This document shows positions 1 through 7,175 of a stretch of DNA of 32,053 nucleotides, in pieces; positions within the stretch are counted from its first letter, which is position 1, and every line of letters begins with the position of its first letter. The notes under the pieces are model-generated. The model saw only the letters and a program-made list of their open reading frames with translations, did no database searches and had not been told where the DNA came from. Source of the DNA: an uncultured Lactobacillus sp. (lineage in GTDB: Bacteria; Bacillota; Bacilli; Lactobacillales; Lactobacillaceae). A program made the translations under genes and the position numbers. Location of the stretch: contig CAMKZU010000017.1 in NCBI GenBank assembly GCA_946477855.1, positions 1-32,053 of the forward strand. The letters are read 5' to 3'.

Positions 1-74
1 TTACAGATGCCATTTCAGACTTTACTTCTGACTGGGAATCAATATTTGGCAAAACGACTATTTCGACATTATAA
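1..74 (+). CDS. Possible 3' tail of an unidentified gene
   Basis: Frame 3 is open from the window edge to a TAA at 72-74 and ends in residues ISDFTSDWESIFGKTTISTL. Codon choice is ordinary for this genome, whereas the alternative frame 1 (stop at 94-96) uses rare Arg codons. A terminator follows at 103-131, which fits a plus-strand gene ending here. The fragment is too short to identify and the frame is a judgement. Confidence 0.25.
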   Translation, partial: TDAISDFTSDWESIFGKTTISTL

Positions 75-102
75 AATTTGCAGGCAAATTAAATAGTAAG
101 AT

Positions 103-131
103 AAAAGATTGATTTAATTCAATCTTTTTTT
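103..131. terminator. Bidirectional intrinsic terminator
   Basis: A 10-bp perfect stem (AAAAGATTGA / TCAATCTTTT) with a 6-nt loop is followed by a T-run on the plus strand and preceded by A's. It can end both the plus-strand gene at the window edge and the minus-strand tag gene whose stop codon overlaps it. Confidence 0.7.
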
Positions 132-696
132 ATCCGTGATATTTAAACGGACAATTTTCTAAGTGATCATTGATTAAGCCAACTCCTTCTAAAAAAGAAT
201 AAATAATCACTGGACCCACAAACGTAAAGCCGTCTTTTTTCATTTGCCCAGCTAGTTTTTGTGCTACTTTATTTGTCGTTGGCACTTCTGAACTTGTTTG
301 TGGATGGTGCATAATTGGCGTCTTAATAAATTGTTGTAGATAATGGGCAAAACTGCCATACTGTGCGTCAATAATTAAAAGAGCGCGGGCATTATTAATT
401 GCCGCCGTGATTTTGCGCTTGTTGCGGATAATCCCTTTATCCTGCATTAATTGTTCAATATCGCTTGCCGACATTTGCGCAACTTCTTCTGGCACAAAGT
501 TTTTAAAAGCTGTCCGGAAATGGGCCCGCTTATGCAAAATGGTCGACCAACTTAGGCCTGACTGAAATGATTCTAGCAGCAGCATCTCATACAAATAATG
601 TTCATCTAAATTAAGTTTGCCCCACTCATGATCGTGATACTCTTTAATTAAGGGATCGTCATGATCACTCCACGGACAGCGAGTAATATTGTTCAT
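130..696 (-). CDS. tag: DNA-3-methyladenine glycosylase I
   Basis: Base-excision repair enzyme that removes N3-methyladenine from alkylated DNA, acting in the cytoplasm. The 188-aa length is normal for the Tag family. Visible hallmarks are the N-terminal RCPW and YHDHEWG segments, the LLLESFQSGLSW stretch, the KRxxFRxAF region, and the C-terminal FxFVGPVIIYSFLEGVGLINDH followed by CPF; the Cys near each end and the His of the terminal motif fit the Tag zinc site. The start is supported by GGAG about 9 bases upstream on the minus strand. It is transcribed alone and ends in the terminator at 103-131. Identification is by motif recognition and is strong. Confidence 0.95.
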   Translation of the reverse strand: MNNITRCPWSDHDDPLIKEYHDHEWGKLNLDEHYLYEMLLLESFQSGLSWSTILHKRAHFRTAFKNFVPEEVAQMSASDIEQLMQDKGIIRNKRKITAAINNARALLIIDAQYGSFAHYLQQFIKTPIMHHPQTSSEVPTTNKVAQKLAGQMKKDGFTFVGPVIIYSFLEGVGLINDHLENCPFKYHG

Positions 697-846
697 CTTT
701 TTCTCCTTTGCTTTATCGTAGCGCTTAAAGATAAATACGTAAAAAATATTTTTTTCTTTTTTAAAAATATATTACTTAGAATTAATAAAATAATTGACCT
801 TGACAGTATCAGTATTTAGAAAAGTTAGAGAAACTTTTCCTTCAAG

Positions 847-875
847 AAGTGCAATAGTAGTTTTTTTGTTATAAT
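847..875 (+). promoter_or_regulatory. Candidate promoter for the gene at 901
   Basis: A perfect TATAAT lies at 870-875, 26 bases before the start codon and after a seven-T run. The hexamer 17 bases upstream (AAGTGC, 847-852) is a poor -35, so either activation is needed or the promoter relies on the -10 alone. A strong AGGAGG at 890-895 precedes the start. Confidence 0.45.
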
Positions 876-900
876 ATATAATGAACTTTAGGAGGAAACC

Positions 901-1386
901 ATGGAGAAGTTAGAGATAGTAACTTTGGCCGATGACTTGGCCGCAAATCAAGAGAGTATTTTAAATAAAGAAACGGATTTTGATGCCGAGGCAGTTTATC
1001 GTGTAATTGACAGTTTGCACGTTTTGCATAAGCCGATTAAAGAATACTTCAAAATGACGCAAGAACAGTATTATGATACTGAAAGTGATCATAAATTAAC
1101 TTTAATCAAATTGTCAGAACAATTGACCGATTTACATGATCGGATTTTAACCAACCATGTTGATGGTTTCGTTGATAAAAATGAAATTAATCTAACTTAT
1201 AATCATGAAAATCCTTATGAAGATGGGTTTTACAATGCAGTGGTTGATTTTCACGTTGTTTCTTACGGCTTTAAGGTAATTGGGGCAGTTCAAGAAGTAG
1301 CGCCCAAAACATTACAAGGAGTATTGTCTAAAGATGCTCTTTTAGCAATTGGTTTGGCAGCACACGCTTTAGAAAAGAGTTTATAG
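901..1386 (+). CDS. Hypothetical protein, 161 aa, cytoplasmic
   Basis: I do not recognise this family. The protein is acidic, lacks a signal peptide and has no clear membrane segment. The first 100 residues look helical and charged; residues 105-130 (ENPYEDGFYNAVVDFHVVSYGF) are aromatic-rich, and the end is hydrophobic (SKDALLAIGLAAHALEKSL), possibly an amphipathic helix. It has a strong Shine-Dalgarno sequence (AGGAGG, 5 bases before ATG), its own -10 element and its own terminator at 1391-1418, so it is a single-gene unit. Those expression signals make it a real gene; the function is unknown. Confidence 0.8.
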   Translation: MEKLEIVTLADDLAANQESILNKETDFDAEAVYRVIDSLHVLHKPIKEYFKMTQEQYYDTESDHKLTLIKLSEQLTDLHDRILTNHVDGFVDKNEINLTYNHENPYEDGFYNAVVDFHVVSYGFKVIGAVQEVAPKTLQGVLSKDALLAIGLAAHALEKSL

Positions 1387-1390
1387 TTAA

Positions 1391-1418
1391 GGGCTGAGCA
1401 GTGTGCTCAGCTCTTTTT
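1391..1418 (+). terminator. Intrinsic terminator
   Basis: GGGCTGAGCA-GTG-TGCTCAGCTC forms a 10-bp stem (one G-U pair) with a 3-nt loop, followed by TTTTT. The GTG at 1401, which would open a longer reading frame for the next gene, is the loop of this hairpin, so it is not used as a start. Confidence 0.9.
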
Positions 1419-1439
1419 GTTTCTGGTTGGGGCAAAAAA

Positions 1440-2837
1440 ATGGGTGTTTTTAAGTATGCTAAAGGACTAGCAGATAAAATTAACGGAGCTAAATTACATG
1501 CTGTGTTCAAGAGAAAAGACGAACAGCTGGATCCGATGCAGGAATATTTAACGGTAGGAGAATACCATGTTGATGGAGAACAAGGTACGCCCAATGAACA
1601 ACCTTATACTCTGACCGTTTATCAAGATGAAAATAAAATTTTACACCAAGCCCTTAGTTTGGAAAGTACTGATAAGTTAGAACCTGAATATGTTCGTCGT
1701 TTTAGTCCTGAGCTGCAGCGCTATCGCGCATTTGTGAGCCGTAAAAATGGGCGCCGCTACGTTGTAGAGGAGTATTTAGAGCGGTTCGTGGCAAGGGTCA
1801 AAGGTCATATTCGTACTGGTAAAAATTCGGTTAATGTGAGCGTCATTACCGATACCCATTATAAAGACCGTAACAGTATGGACTTTTATGGTTGGAACGG
1901 CCTGACTCATGTTAATGAATTTTCTTATCTTGATGATTCTGGTCTTCTTAGTCTAAAGATCCATTTGGGTGACTGGATTGATGGCTCAGATGCTGGCTTT
2001 TTAGGTGAAAGTGAATTAACTAAATTACGTGATTCATTTATTTCTAACAAAGTACCTTATATGCTGATTAAAGGCAATCATGATGAAAACGATAAGTTTG
2101 ATGAACATCATGATTTAAGGGCGTCTTTTCCCGAAAATGAATTTGAGGGAATTATGTGGCCTGCTTTATATAAACAAAATGGCATTCATTATATTACCCG
2201 CCAGCATGGGGTCTGTTATTATGACGTTGATGATTTACGGTTTATTTCCGTTAACACCTCAGACATACCTTACTACTTGGACGCTCAAGGCAGAAAAAAA
2301 TATGACGTTAAGCTCACATTGGCAGTAAGAGAAGATCAAATCGAAGAAATTATTGAGATTTTAGAGCAATCTTCGAATAAGCATATTATCTTTATGAGCC
2401 ATGCTAATCCGATTAATCGTAAGGGATCAAACGCCTTAAAATATAATGGCCGTTCTTTGCACGAATTACTCGTTGCGTTTAATCAGGGTGAAAAGGGCCA
2501 GATGCATTCCAGCCGCGGCATACCTCCTGAATTTCGCTTGGCTAATGACTTTGATTTTACTAATGTGAAAAATGCCCGCATTATCGCCTACTTTTGCGGT
2601 CATAGGCACAGGGAAGATCAATATCGTATTAATGGTATTCAATATATTTTGTTTAATTGTTCAGCATTGATGGGTCCAAATCATGCTTTGACTACCAAAT
2701 ATAATAAAAATTGGAAGCGGCAAATAGACCATCAAACTGAATTTGCGGGTTACATTGTCAATATTGATTTACAACGGCACTATATTCAGGCCTTTGGTTA
2801 TGGTGCAGCCAGCAAACGCAGAATCTTTTATATTTAG
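1440..2837 (+). CDS. Metallophosphoesterase
   Basis: Calcineurin-like phosphoesterase with a dinuclear metal centre. All core motifs are present in order: DTH (about residues 138-140), GDWIDG (about 177), GNHDEN (about 212), a SHAN segment (about 320) and GHRHRE (about 387). About 130 residues precede the catalytic core and may form a separate N-terminal domain. There is no signal peptide, so it is probably cytoplasmic. I chose the ATG at 1440 because an upstream GTG at 1401 lies inside a terminator loop; the ribosome site (GGGGC) is weak. The substrate cannot be inferred. It precedes the cross-bridge pair but is separated from it by a hairpin and promoter. Confidence 0.85.
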   Translation: MGVFKYAKGLADKINGAKLHAVFKRKDEQLDPMQEYLTVGEYHVDGEQGTPNEQPYTLTVYQDENKILHQALSLESTDKLEPEYVRRFSPELQRYRAFVSRKNGRRYVVEEYLERFVARVKGHIRTGKNSVNVSVITDTHYKDRNSMDFYGWNGLTHVNEFSYLDDSGLLSLKIHLGDWIDGSDAGFLGESELTKLRDSFISNKVPYMLIKGNHDENDKFDEHHDLRASFPENEFEGIMWPALYKQNGIHYITRQHGVCYYDVDDLRFISVNTSDIPYYLDAQGRKKYDVKLTLAVREDQIEEIIEILEQSSNKHIIFMSHANPINRKGSNALKYNGRSLHELLVAFNQGEKGQMHSSRGIPPEFRLANDFDFTNVKNARIIAYFCGHRHREDQYRINGIQYILFNCSALMGPNHALTTKYNKNWKRQIDHQTEFAGYIVNIDLQRHYIQAFGYGAASKRRIFYI

Positions 2838-2849
2838 TAAAATCGCGAC

Positions 2850-2876
2850 GGGCAATTTGGAAATTGCCCGGCTTTT
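2850..2876 (+). terminator. Terminator hairpin after the phosphoesterase
   Basis: A perfect 9-bp stem GGGCAATTT / AAATTGCCC with a 2-nt loop is followed by GGCTTTT, a short U-tract. It overlaps the candidate -35 element of the next gene. Confidence 0.65.
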
Positions 2877-2886
2877 AGCATATAAT
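2857..2886 (+). promoter_or_regulatory. Promoter for the cross-bridge operon
   Basis: TTGGAA (2857-2862), an 18-base spacer, then a perfect TATAAT (2881-2886). The -35 hexamer sits in the tip of the preceding terminator hairpin, so terminator and promoter share DNA. It would start transcription near 2893 and leave a leader of about 50 bases. Confidence 0.55.
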
Positions 2887-2944
2887 GGAAAAGTTAAAAT
2901 AGAAGCAAAAATATACAAAAAAATAAATTAAGGGAAGATAAGTA

Positions 2945-4894
2945 ATGTGCGGGATTGTTGCATTTTATAATCCGGAAATAAATGATAAGCAAGCTGCCAT
3001 TGGTAAAATGATGGCAACAATTAAGCACCGTGGTCCTGATTCAGACGGTTTTTACACCAATGATAAGGTCGCTCTGGGTTTTAGAAGATTGTCAATAATT
3101 GATTTACGTGGCGGCAGTCAGCCGATTTATAACGAAGATCAAACGCGGGCAATTATTTTTAATGGTGAAATATATAACTTTGAGCCATTAAGAAAAGAAT
3201 TAATTGCTGCTGGGCACACATTTACCACTAAGTCCGATACAGAAGTCCTTTTACACGGCTACGAAGAATGGGGCATGGATGGCCTGCTTAAGAGAGTCCG
3301 TGGCATGTTTGCTTTTGCGATTTGGGATGATAATACTCAAACATTGTATGGTGCCCGTGATTTCTTTGGCATTAAGCCGCTCTACTACAGTGATGAGAAC
3401 GGTCATCTAACTATTGGGTCAGAAATTAAAAGCTTTTTGGCGTTACCCGGCTTTAAGCGCCGCTTAAACATTGAAGCAGTCAAACCATATTTGATGAACC
3501 AGTACAATGATTTGCACGAAACATTCTTCAAAGGTATTTACCGTTTTCCTGCTGGTCACTGGTTTGAATATAAAGATGGTGCAATGAAAATCCACCAATA
3601 CTGGGATGCAGAATACAAGGCTAATACTTTAAGCTTTGAAGAAACAGTTAATAAAATTGACGAAGATTTACATGAATCAGTTAAATTGCATCATATTGCC
3701 GATGTTCCCGTTGGTGCATTCTTGTCAGAAGGCGTAGATTCAAGTTATATCACCAGCATTTTGAACCCAGATGATGTCTTTTCAATTTCTTTTGACGATG
3801 CCACTTATGATGAAGCATCTAAGGCAAAAGCTTTAGCTGATATCAAGGGCTGGAATTTCTTTTCTGATAAGGTAAAAGCTGATGAGGCAATGCACGATTT
3901 TCCAGAAATGCAATACCACATGGATGAACCGGATGCCAACCCGTCAATAATTCCATTATGGTATTTGTGTAAAATGGCTCGTAAGCATGTTACTGTGGCT
4001 CTATCTGGTGAAGGTGCGGATGAACTATTTGCCGGTTATGTTAATTACGGGATGCACACGCATAACAGCATTATTAAAGTATTCACTTCACAATGCAAAA
4101 AGCTGCCGAAGAAGACCAGGGTTAAGTTAGCACATAAAATTAAAAAGATGCCGAACTTCCCGGGGAAAGTTCATTTGTATACCAATTTGGCTGAACCAAG
4201 TGAGTTTTACGTTGGTCAATCGGTTATTTATGATATGGACTATCCCACAATCTTTTCTTCAGAAGACGCCAATAAAATTTTAAAACCATCGTATCGCAAT
4301 AAATTAACCGTTAATGGTATTTATCAAAGCGACTTTAAAAAAGTAAAAGATCTTGATAATGTTAGGCAAATGCAATACATTGACCTGCATCACTTTATGC
4401 TTAATGACATTGAGCAAAAAGCGGATAAAATATCAATGGCACACTCGCTTGAATTGCGCGTACCTTACTTAGATAAAAAGGTTGCAGAAAGAGCTAATTC
4501 AATTCCAACCGATTATCTGGTTAATAAGTATGATACTAAGTATGCTTTGCGCAAAGCTTCGGAAAAAGTCCTTCCTGATGAATGGGCTAAACGACCAAAA
4601 TTAGGTTTCCCGACCCCAATCAAAGAATGGTTGCAGGAACCACGCTTTTATAAGCAAGTACGTGAACTTTTCAGTGAAGACTTTGTGCAGGATATTTTTG
4701 AGCAGGACAAAATCTTGCGCTTACTAGATGAAAACTACAAAGGTGACGGTTCGCATCGTCGACAAATATGGACTATCTATACATTTTTGGTATGGTACAA
4801 ATTGTTCTTTGTTGATTATGAAAAAACAGTTGCCAAATACCAGCATGTTCAACCGGAAGTTGCCAGCTTAATTGAGCAGGGCAAGTTGGTTTAA
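2945..4894 (+). CDS. asnH: Asparagine synthase-like amidotransferase (probable AsnH)
   Basis: Glutamine-dependent amidotransferase. The N-terminal class II glutaminase begins MCGIVAF with nucleophile Cys2, then HRGPDSDG, RRLSIIDL and NGEIYNF. The C-terminal synthetase domain has the PPi loop near residues 261-267, reading SEGVDSS where the usual form is SGGxDSS, plus SGEGADELFAGY. At 649 aa it is full length. It could make free asparagine (AsnB). However, the gene lies 19 bp ahead of a D-Asp-ligase-like ATP-grasp gene, and in Lactococcus lactis AsnH amidates the D-Asp cross-bridge of peptidoglycan to D-Asn, so I favour that role. RBS is GGGAAG ahead of the ATG. The family is certain; the AsnH role is inference from context. 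Confidence 0.85.
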   Translation: MCGIVAFYNPEINDKQAAIGKMMATIKHRGPDSDGFYTNDKVALGFRRLSIIDLRGGSQPIYNEDQTRAIIFNGEIYNFEPLRKELIAAGHTFTTKSDTEVLLHGYEEWGMDGLLKRVRGMFAFAIWDDNTQTLYGARDFFGIKPLYYSDENGHLTIGSEIKSFLALPGFKRRLNIEAVKPYLMNQYNDLHETFFKGIYRFPAGHWFEYKDGAMKIHQYWDAEYKANTLSFEETVNKIDEDLHESVKLHHIADVPVGAFLSEGVDSSYITSILNPDDVFSISFDDATYDEASKAKALADIKGWNFFSDKVKADEAMHDFPEMQYHMDEPDANPSIIPLWYLCKMARKHVTVALSGEGADELFAGYVNYGMHTHNSIIKVFTSQCKKLPKKTRVKLAHKIKKMPNFPGKVHLYTNLAEPSEFYVGQSVIYDMDYPTIFSSEDANKILKPSYRNKLTVNGIYQSDFKKVKDLDNVRQMQYIDLHHFMLNDIEQKADKISMAHSLELRVPYLDKKVAERANSIPTDYLVNKYDTKYALRKASEKVLPDEWAKRPKLGFPTPIKEWLQEPRFYKQVRELFSEDFVQDIFEQDKILRLLDENYKGDGSHRRQIWTIYTFLVWYKLFFVDYEKTVAKYQHVQPEVASLIEQGKLV

Positions 4895-4913
4895 TGAGGA
4901 GCATAATTTATCA

Positions 4914-6179
4914 ATGAAACAAGAGTTTACCCCAATTTTACTTGGTAGTGACATTAACGTGTATGGCATGGCCCGATCGTTTAACGAGGCTTATGGCATT
5001 AAGGTAAAAGCGCTCGCTGATAGTCAACTGGCAGCGACTCGTTACTCCAAAATCGTCAGTGTTGAATTACACCAAGGCTTTAGCGAAGATCCGACCTTTA
5101 TAGAGGTTATGCGCGAGCAAATGAAAATATATCAGGATCATCAGGAACCAGTAATCTTAATTTCTTGTGGTGACGGTTATTCAGAGCTTTTAGCCAAACA
5201 TAAAAGTGAACTGGAAAAAGTTTTTATTGTTCCTTATATTGAGTATGACCTGTTACAAAAGTTAATTTCCAAAGAAAGCTTTTACCAAATTGCCGAAAAA
5301 TATGGTCTGCCTTACCCTAAAACTAAGATTGTGACGCTGGCTGACTATCAGGCGGAAAACTATTTGGAATTGCCGTTTGGTTACCCGTTAGAGCTTAAGC
5401 CGGAAGATCCAGTTTCTTGGCTTGACGTACATTTTGAAGGTCGCAAAAAAGCTTTTACCATTCATAATGAAACTGAATTGCGCGATATTGTCGGCAAAAT
5501 TTATGAGAATGGTTATCAAGAGGACCTAATTCTGCAGGACTTTATTCCCGGTGATGATTCATACATGCGGGTGCTAAATGCTTATGTTGACAAGGATCAT
5601 CATATCAAGATGATGTGTATGGGACACCCTTTGCTAGAAGACCCAACACCTCAGTCAATCGGCAATTATATGGCGATTTTACCGGAATATGATGAAAAGC
5701 TTTACGAACAAGTGGAGTCATTTTTGGAAAAAATCAATTATACCGGTATGGCTAACTTTGATATTAAATATGATACGCGGGATGGAAAGTATAAATTCTT
5801 TGAAATTAACCTGCGCCAAGGGCGTTCGAGCTTTTATGTCACCCTTAACGGCTATAACTTGGCTAAGTGGTATGTAGATGACTACGTTTATGATAGCCTG
5901 CGTGATAAAGAAGCAGTTTATGGCAATAAATTAAAATCAAAGCACGTGTTATGGCTGGGGTTACCTGTCAAGGTATTTAAGGAATACGCGGTTGATAATG
6001 AAGCCAAGCACTTGGCAGAAGAATTGATCCACGAGGGTCGTTACGGTACGACGGTCTTTTATGATCAGGACCGTAATTTTAAACGCTGGTTGCTTTTGAA
6101 ATACATGTTCCATAACTATAAGGGACGCTATCAAAAATATTATCAAGAAAATAAGGGTCAATTTTTTAAAACTAATTAA
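4914..6179 (+). CDS. aslA: ATP-grasp ligase, probable D-aspartate ligase
   Basis: ATP-grasp carboxylate-amine ligase, 421 aa. The N-terminus reads TPILLGSDINVYGMARSFNE, and the metal/ATP-binding part includes LELKPEDP, NYMAILPEYDE and FEINLRQGRSSFYVT (about residues 296-309). This layout matches my memory of Aslfm/AslA enzymes, which add D-Asp to the side-chain amine of Lys in the peptidoglycan precursor. The true start is the ATG at 4914 with GAGGA upstream; an earlier in-frame codon at 4872 lies inside the previous gene. Coupling to the amidotransferase predicts a Lys-D-Asp/D-Asn cross-bridge. An aspartate racemase would be needed and is not in the window. Another ATP-grasp substrate is possible. 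Confidence 0.75.
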   Translation: MKQEFTPILLGSDINVYGMARSFNEAYGIKVKALADSQLAATRYSKIVSVELHQGFSEDPTFIEVMREQMKIYQDHQEPVILISCGDGYSELLAKHKSELEKVFIVPYIEYDLLQKLISKESFYQIAEKYGLPYPKTKIVTLADYQAENYLELPFGYPLELKPEDPVSWLDVHFEGRKKAFTIHNETELRDIVGKIYENGYQEDLILQDFIPGDDSYMRVLNAYVDKDHHIKMMCMGHPLLEDPTPQSIGNYMAILPEYDEKLYEQVESFLEKINYTGMANFDIKYDTRDGKYKFFEINLRQGRSSFYVTLNGYNLAKWYVDDYVYDSLRDKEAVYGNKLKSKHVLWLGLPVKVFKEYAVDNEAKHLAEELIHEGRYGTTVFYDQDRNFKRWLLLKYMFHNYKGRYQKYYQENKGQFFKTN

Positions 6180-6218
6180 AAAAGATGATTGCAGCAGGTG
6201 GCTGTAATCATCTTTTTT
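6178..6218. terminator. Bidirectional terminator between convergent genes
   Basis: AAAAAAGATGATTGCAGC, a 5-nt loop, then GCTGTAATCATCTTTTTT: an 18-bp stem (one G-U) with A and T runs on both sides. It separates the ligase from the convergent LysR gene and suits both strands. Confidence 0.9.
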
Positions 6219-6223
6219 GTTAG

Positions 6224-7060
6224 TTAGATTTTTGCAATTAGCTTTTTGGTAATCATATTAGCATCGCTCCGGTAAAAGAAGCCAACGTCTGCGTTAAAAT
6301 GCCAATTGACTTTTTTGCTTATAAGTGGAGAACAAGAACTGGCTAAAGTTTCATGGACTAGAATAAGGTAGTTTTTGATGATAGCTTCGTTGACGAGTGC
6401 CTTGTTAAAGACAGAATAGCTAATCAAGTGGGTCTTTTGGCAATTACTTTTAATAAAATGCCTGATCTGTCCCGATTGTTTTAAAACAGAGCTATTAATA
6501 ATGAGTATTTTTTGCTTATCCAAGTCGGAAATCGTCAATTTTTCTTTTTGCGCCAGCTTGTTTTGTGGCGGCACAGCTATTAGCAATGGGCTAGTGGTTA
6601 CCTTTTTGAATAAAAAGCCTTGTTTAGGAATCGGTTCTTGTGAATACAGGCTTTCTATAAGGTCAATGTTTTGCGGGATTTTTTCATAGTCTTTAATCTC
6701 TTGAAATTTTAGTTGGACATTATTTGCGCGTAAAAAATCCAGCCAAAACTTATCAAGTAAGTTGGTCGTGCTTAGGTAGCCAGTGCCTACTACTAGCGTG
6801 CGCTGGTATTTTTTCATTATTTCTTCGGTTTCTAAGTATACCCGCTTAATTTTACGGCATTGCTTTAAAAATAATTTGCCAGCTTCGGTTAAAGTAACAC
6901 CGTGTGAATCACGCTTAAATAATTCACAGTCCATTTTATTTTCTAATAAATTAATCTGTTGCACTACGGCTGATGGCGATATATATAATGTCCTGGAGGC
7001 AGCGGAAAAGCTGCCGGCTTCTGCTACTGTGAAAAAAGTGTCAATTTCATGGTCATACAT
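6224..7060 (-). CDS. LysR-family transcriptional regulator
   Basis: Cytoplasmic DNA-binding regulator. Residues 5-62 carry the LysR winged HTH (FFTVAEAGSFSAASRTLYIS, then QQINLLENKMDCELFKRD and LTEAGKLF). The remainder is a substrate-binding-like effector domain (about residues 85-278). At 278 aa it is slightly shorter than the typical ~300. The start is supported by GAGG 8 bases upstream. It diverges from the flavoprotein gene at 7176, and the 115-bp space holds a dyad with the shape of a LysR operator, so it very likely controls that gene and itself. The inducer is unknown. Confidence 0.9.
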   Translation of the reverse strand: MYDHEIDTFFTVAEAGSFSAASRTLYISPSAVVQQINLLENKMDCELFKRDSHGVTLTEAGKLFLKQCRKIKRVYLETEEIMKKYQRTLVVGTGYLSTTNLLDKFWLDFLRANNVQLKFQEIKDYEKIPQNIDLIESLYSQEPIPKQGFLFKKVTTSPLLIAVPPQNKLAQKEKLTISDLDKQKILIINSSVLKQSGQIRHFIKSNCQKTHLISYSVFNKALVNEAIIKNYLILVHETLASSCSPLISKKVNWHFNADVGFFYRSDANMITKKLIAKI

Positions 7061-7078
7061 TTTTATACCTCATCTAGT

Positions 7079-7096
7079 GTTAAGTCTAACCTTAAC
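7079..7096. promoter_or_regulatory. Candidate LysR operator
   Basis: GTTAAG-TCTAAC-CTTAAC is a perfect 6-bp inverted repeat with a 6-base spacer, containing the T-N11-A pattern used by LysR regulators. It lies 19 bp from the LysR start and about 80 bp from the flavoprotein start, where autoregulation plus divergent activation is expected. Confidence 0.55.
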
Positions 7097-7116
7097 TCTG
7101 CATGTACACAATCAAG

Positions 7117-7145
7117 AAAGCGCTTTTTAATGAAAATAATATAAT
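7117..7145 (+). promoter_or_regulatory. Flavoprotein promoter with cre-like palindrome
   Basis: A perfect TATAAT (7140-7145) lies upstream of the flavoprotein gene. Where a -35 should be there is no TTGACA-like hexamer but the palindrome AAAGCGCTTT (7117-7126), which matches the core of catabolite-responsive elements (AAGCGCTT) without their outer TG/CA. A weak -35 is consistent with activator dependence; CcpA binding is a guess. Confidence 0.45.
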
Positions 7146-7175
7146 TTAGTTAGATACAAAAAGGAGTGAATAGTT

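Noticed and set aside
1401-1439. Longer N-terminus for the metallophosphoesterase from GTG 1401
   Set aside because: The codon is the loop of the terminator hairpin and has no ribosome site.
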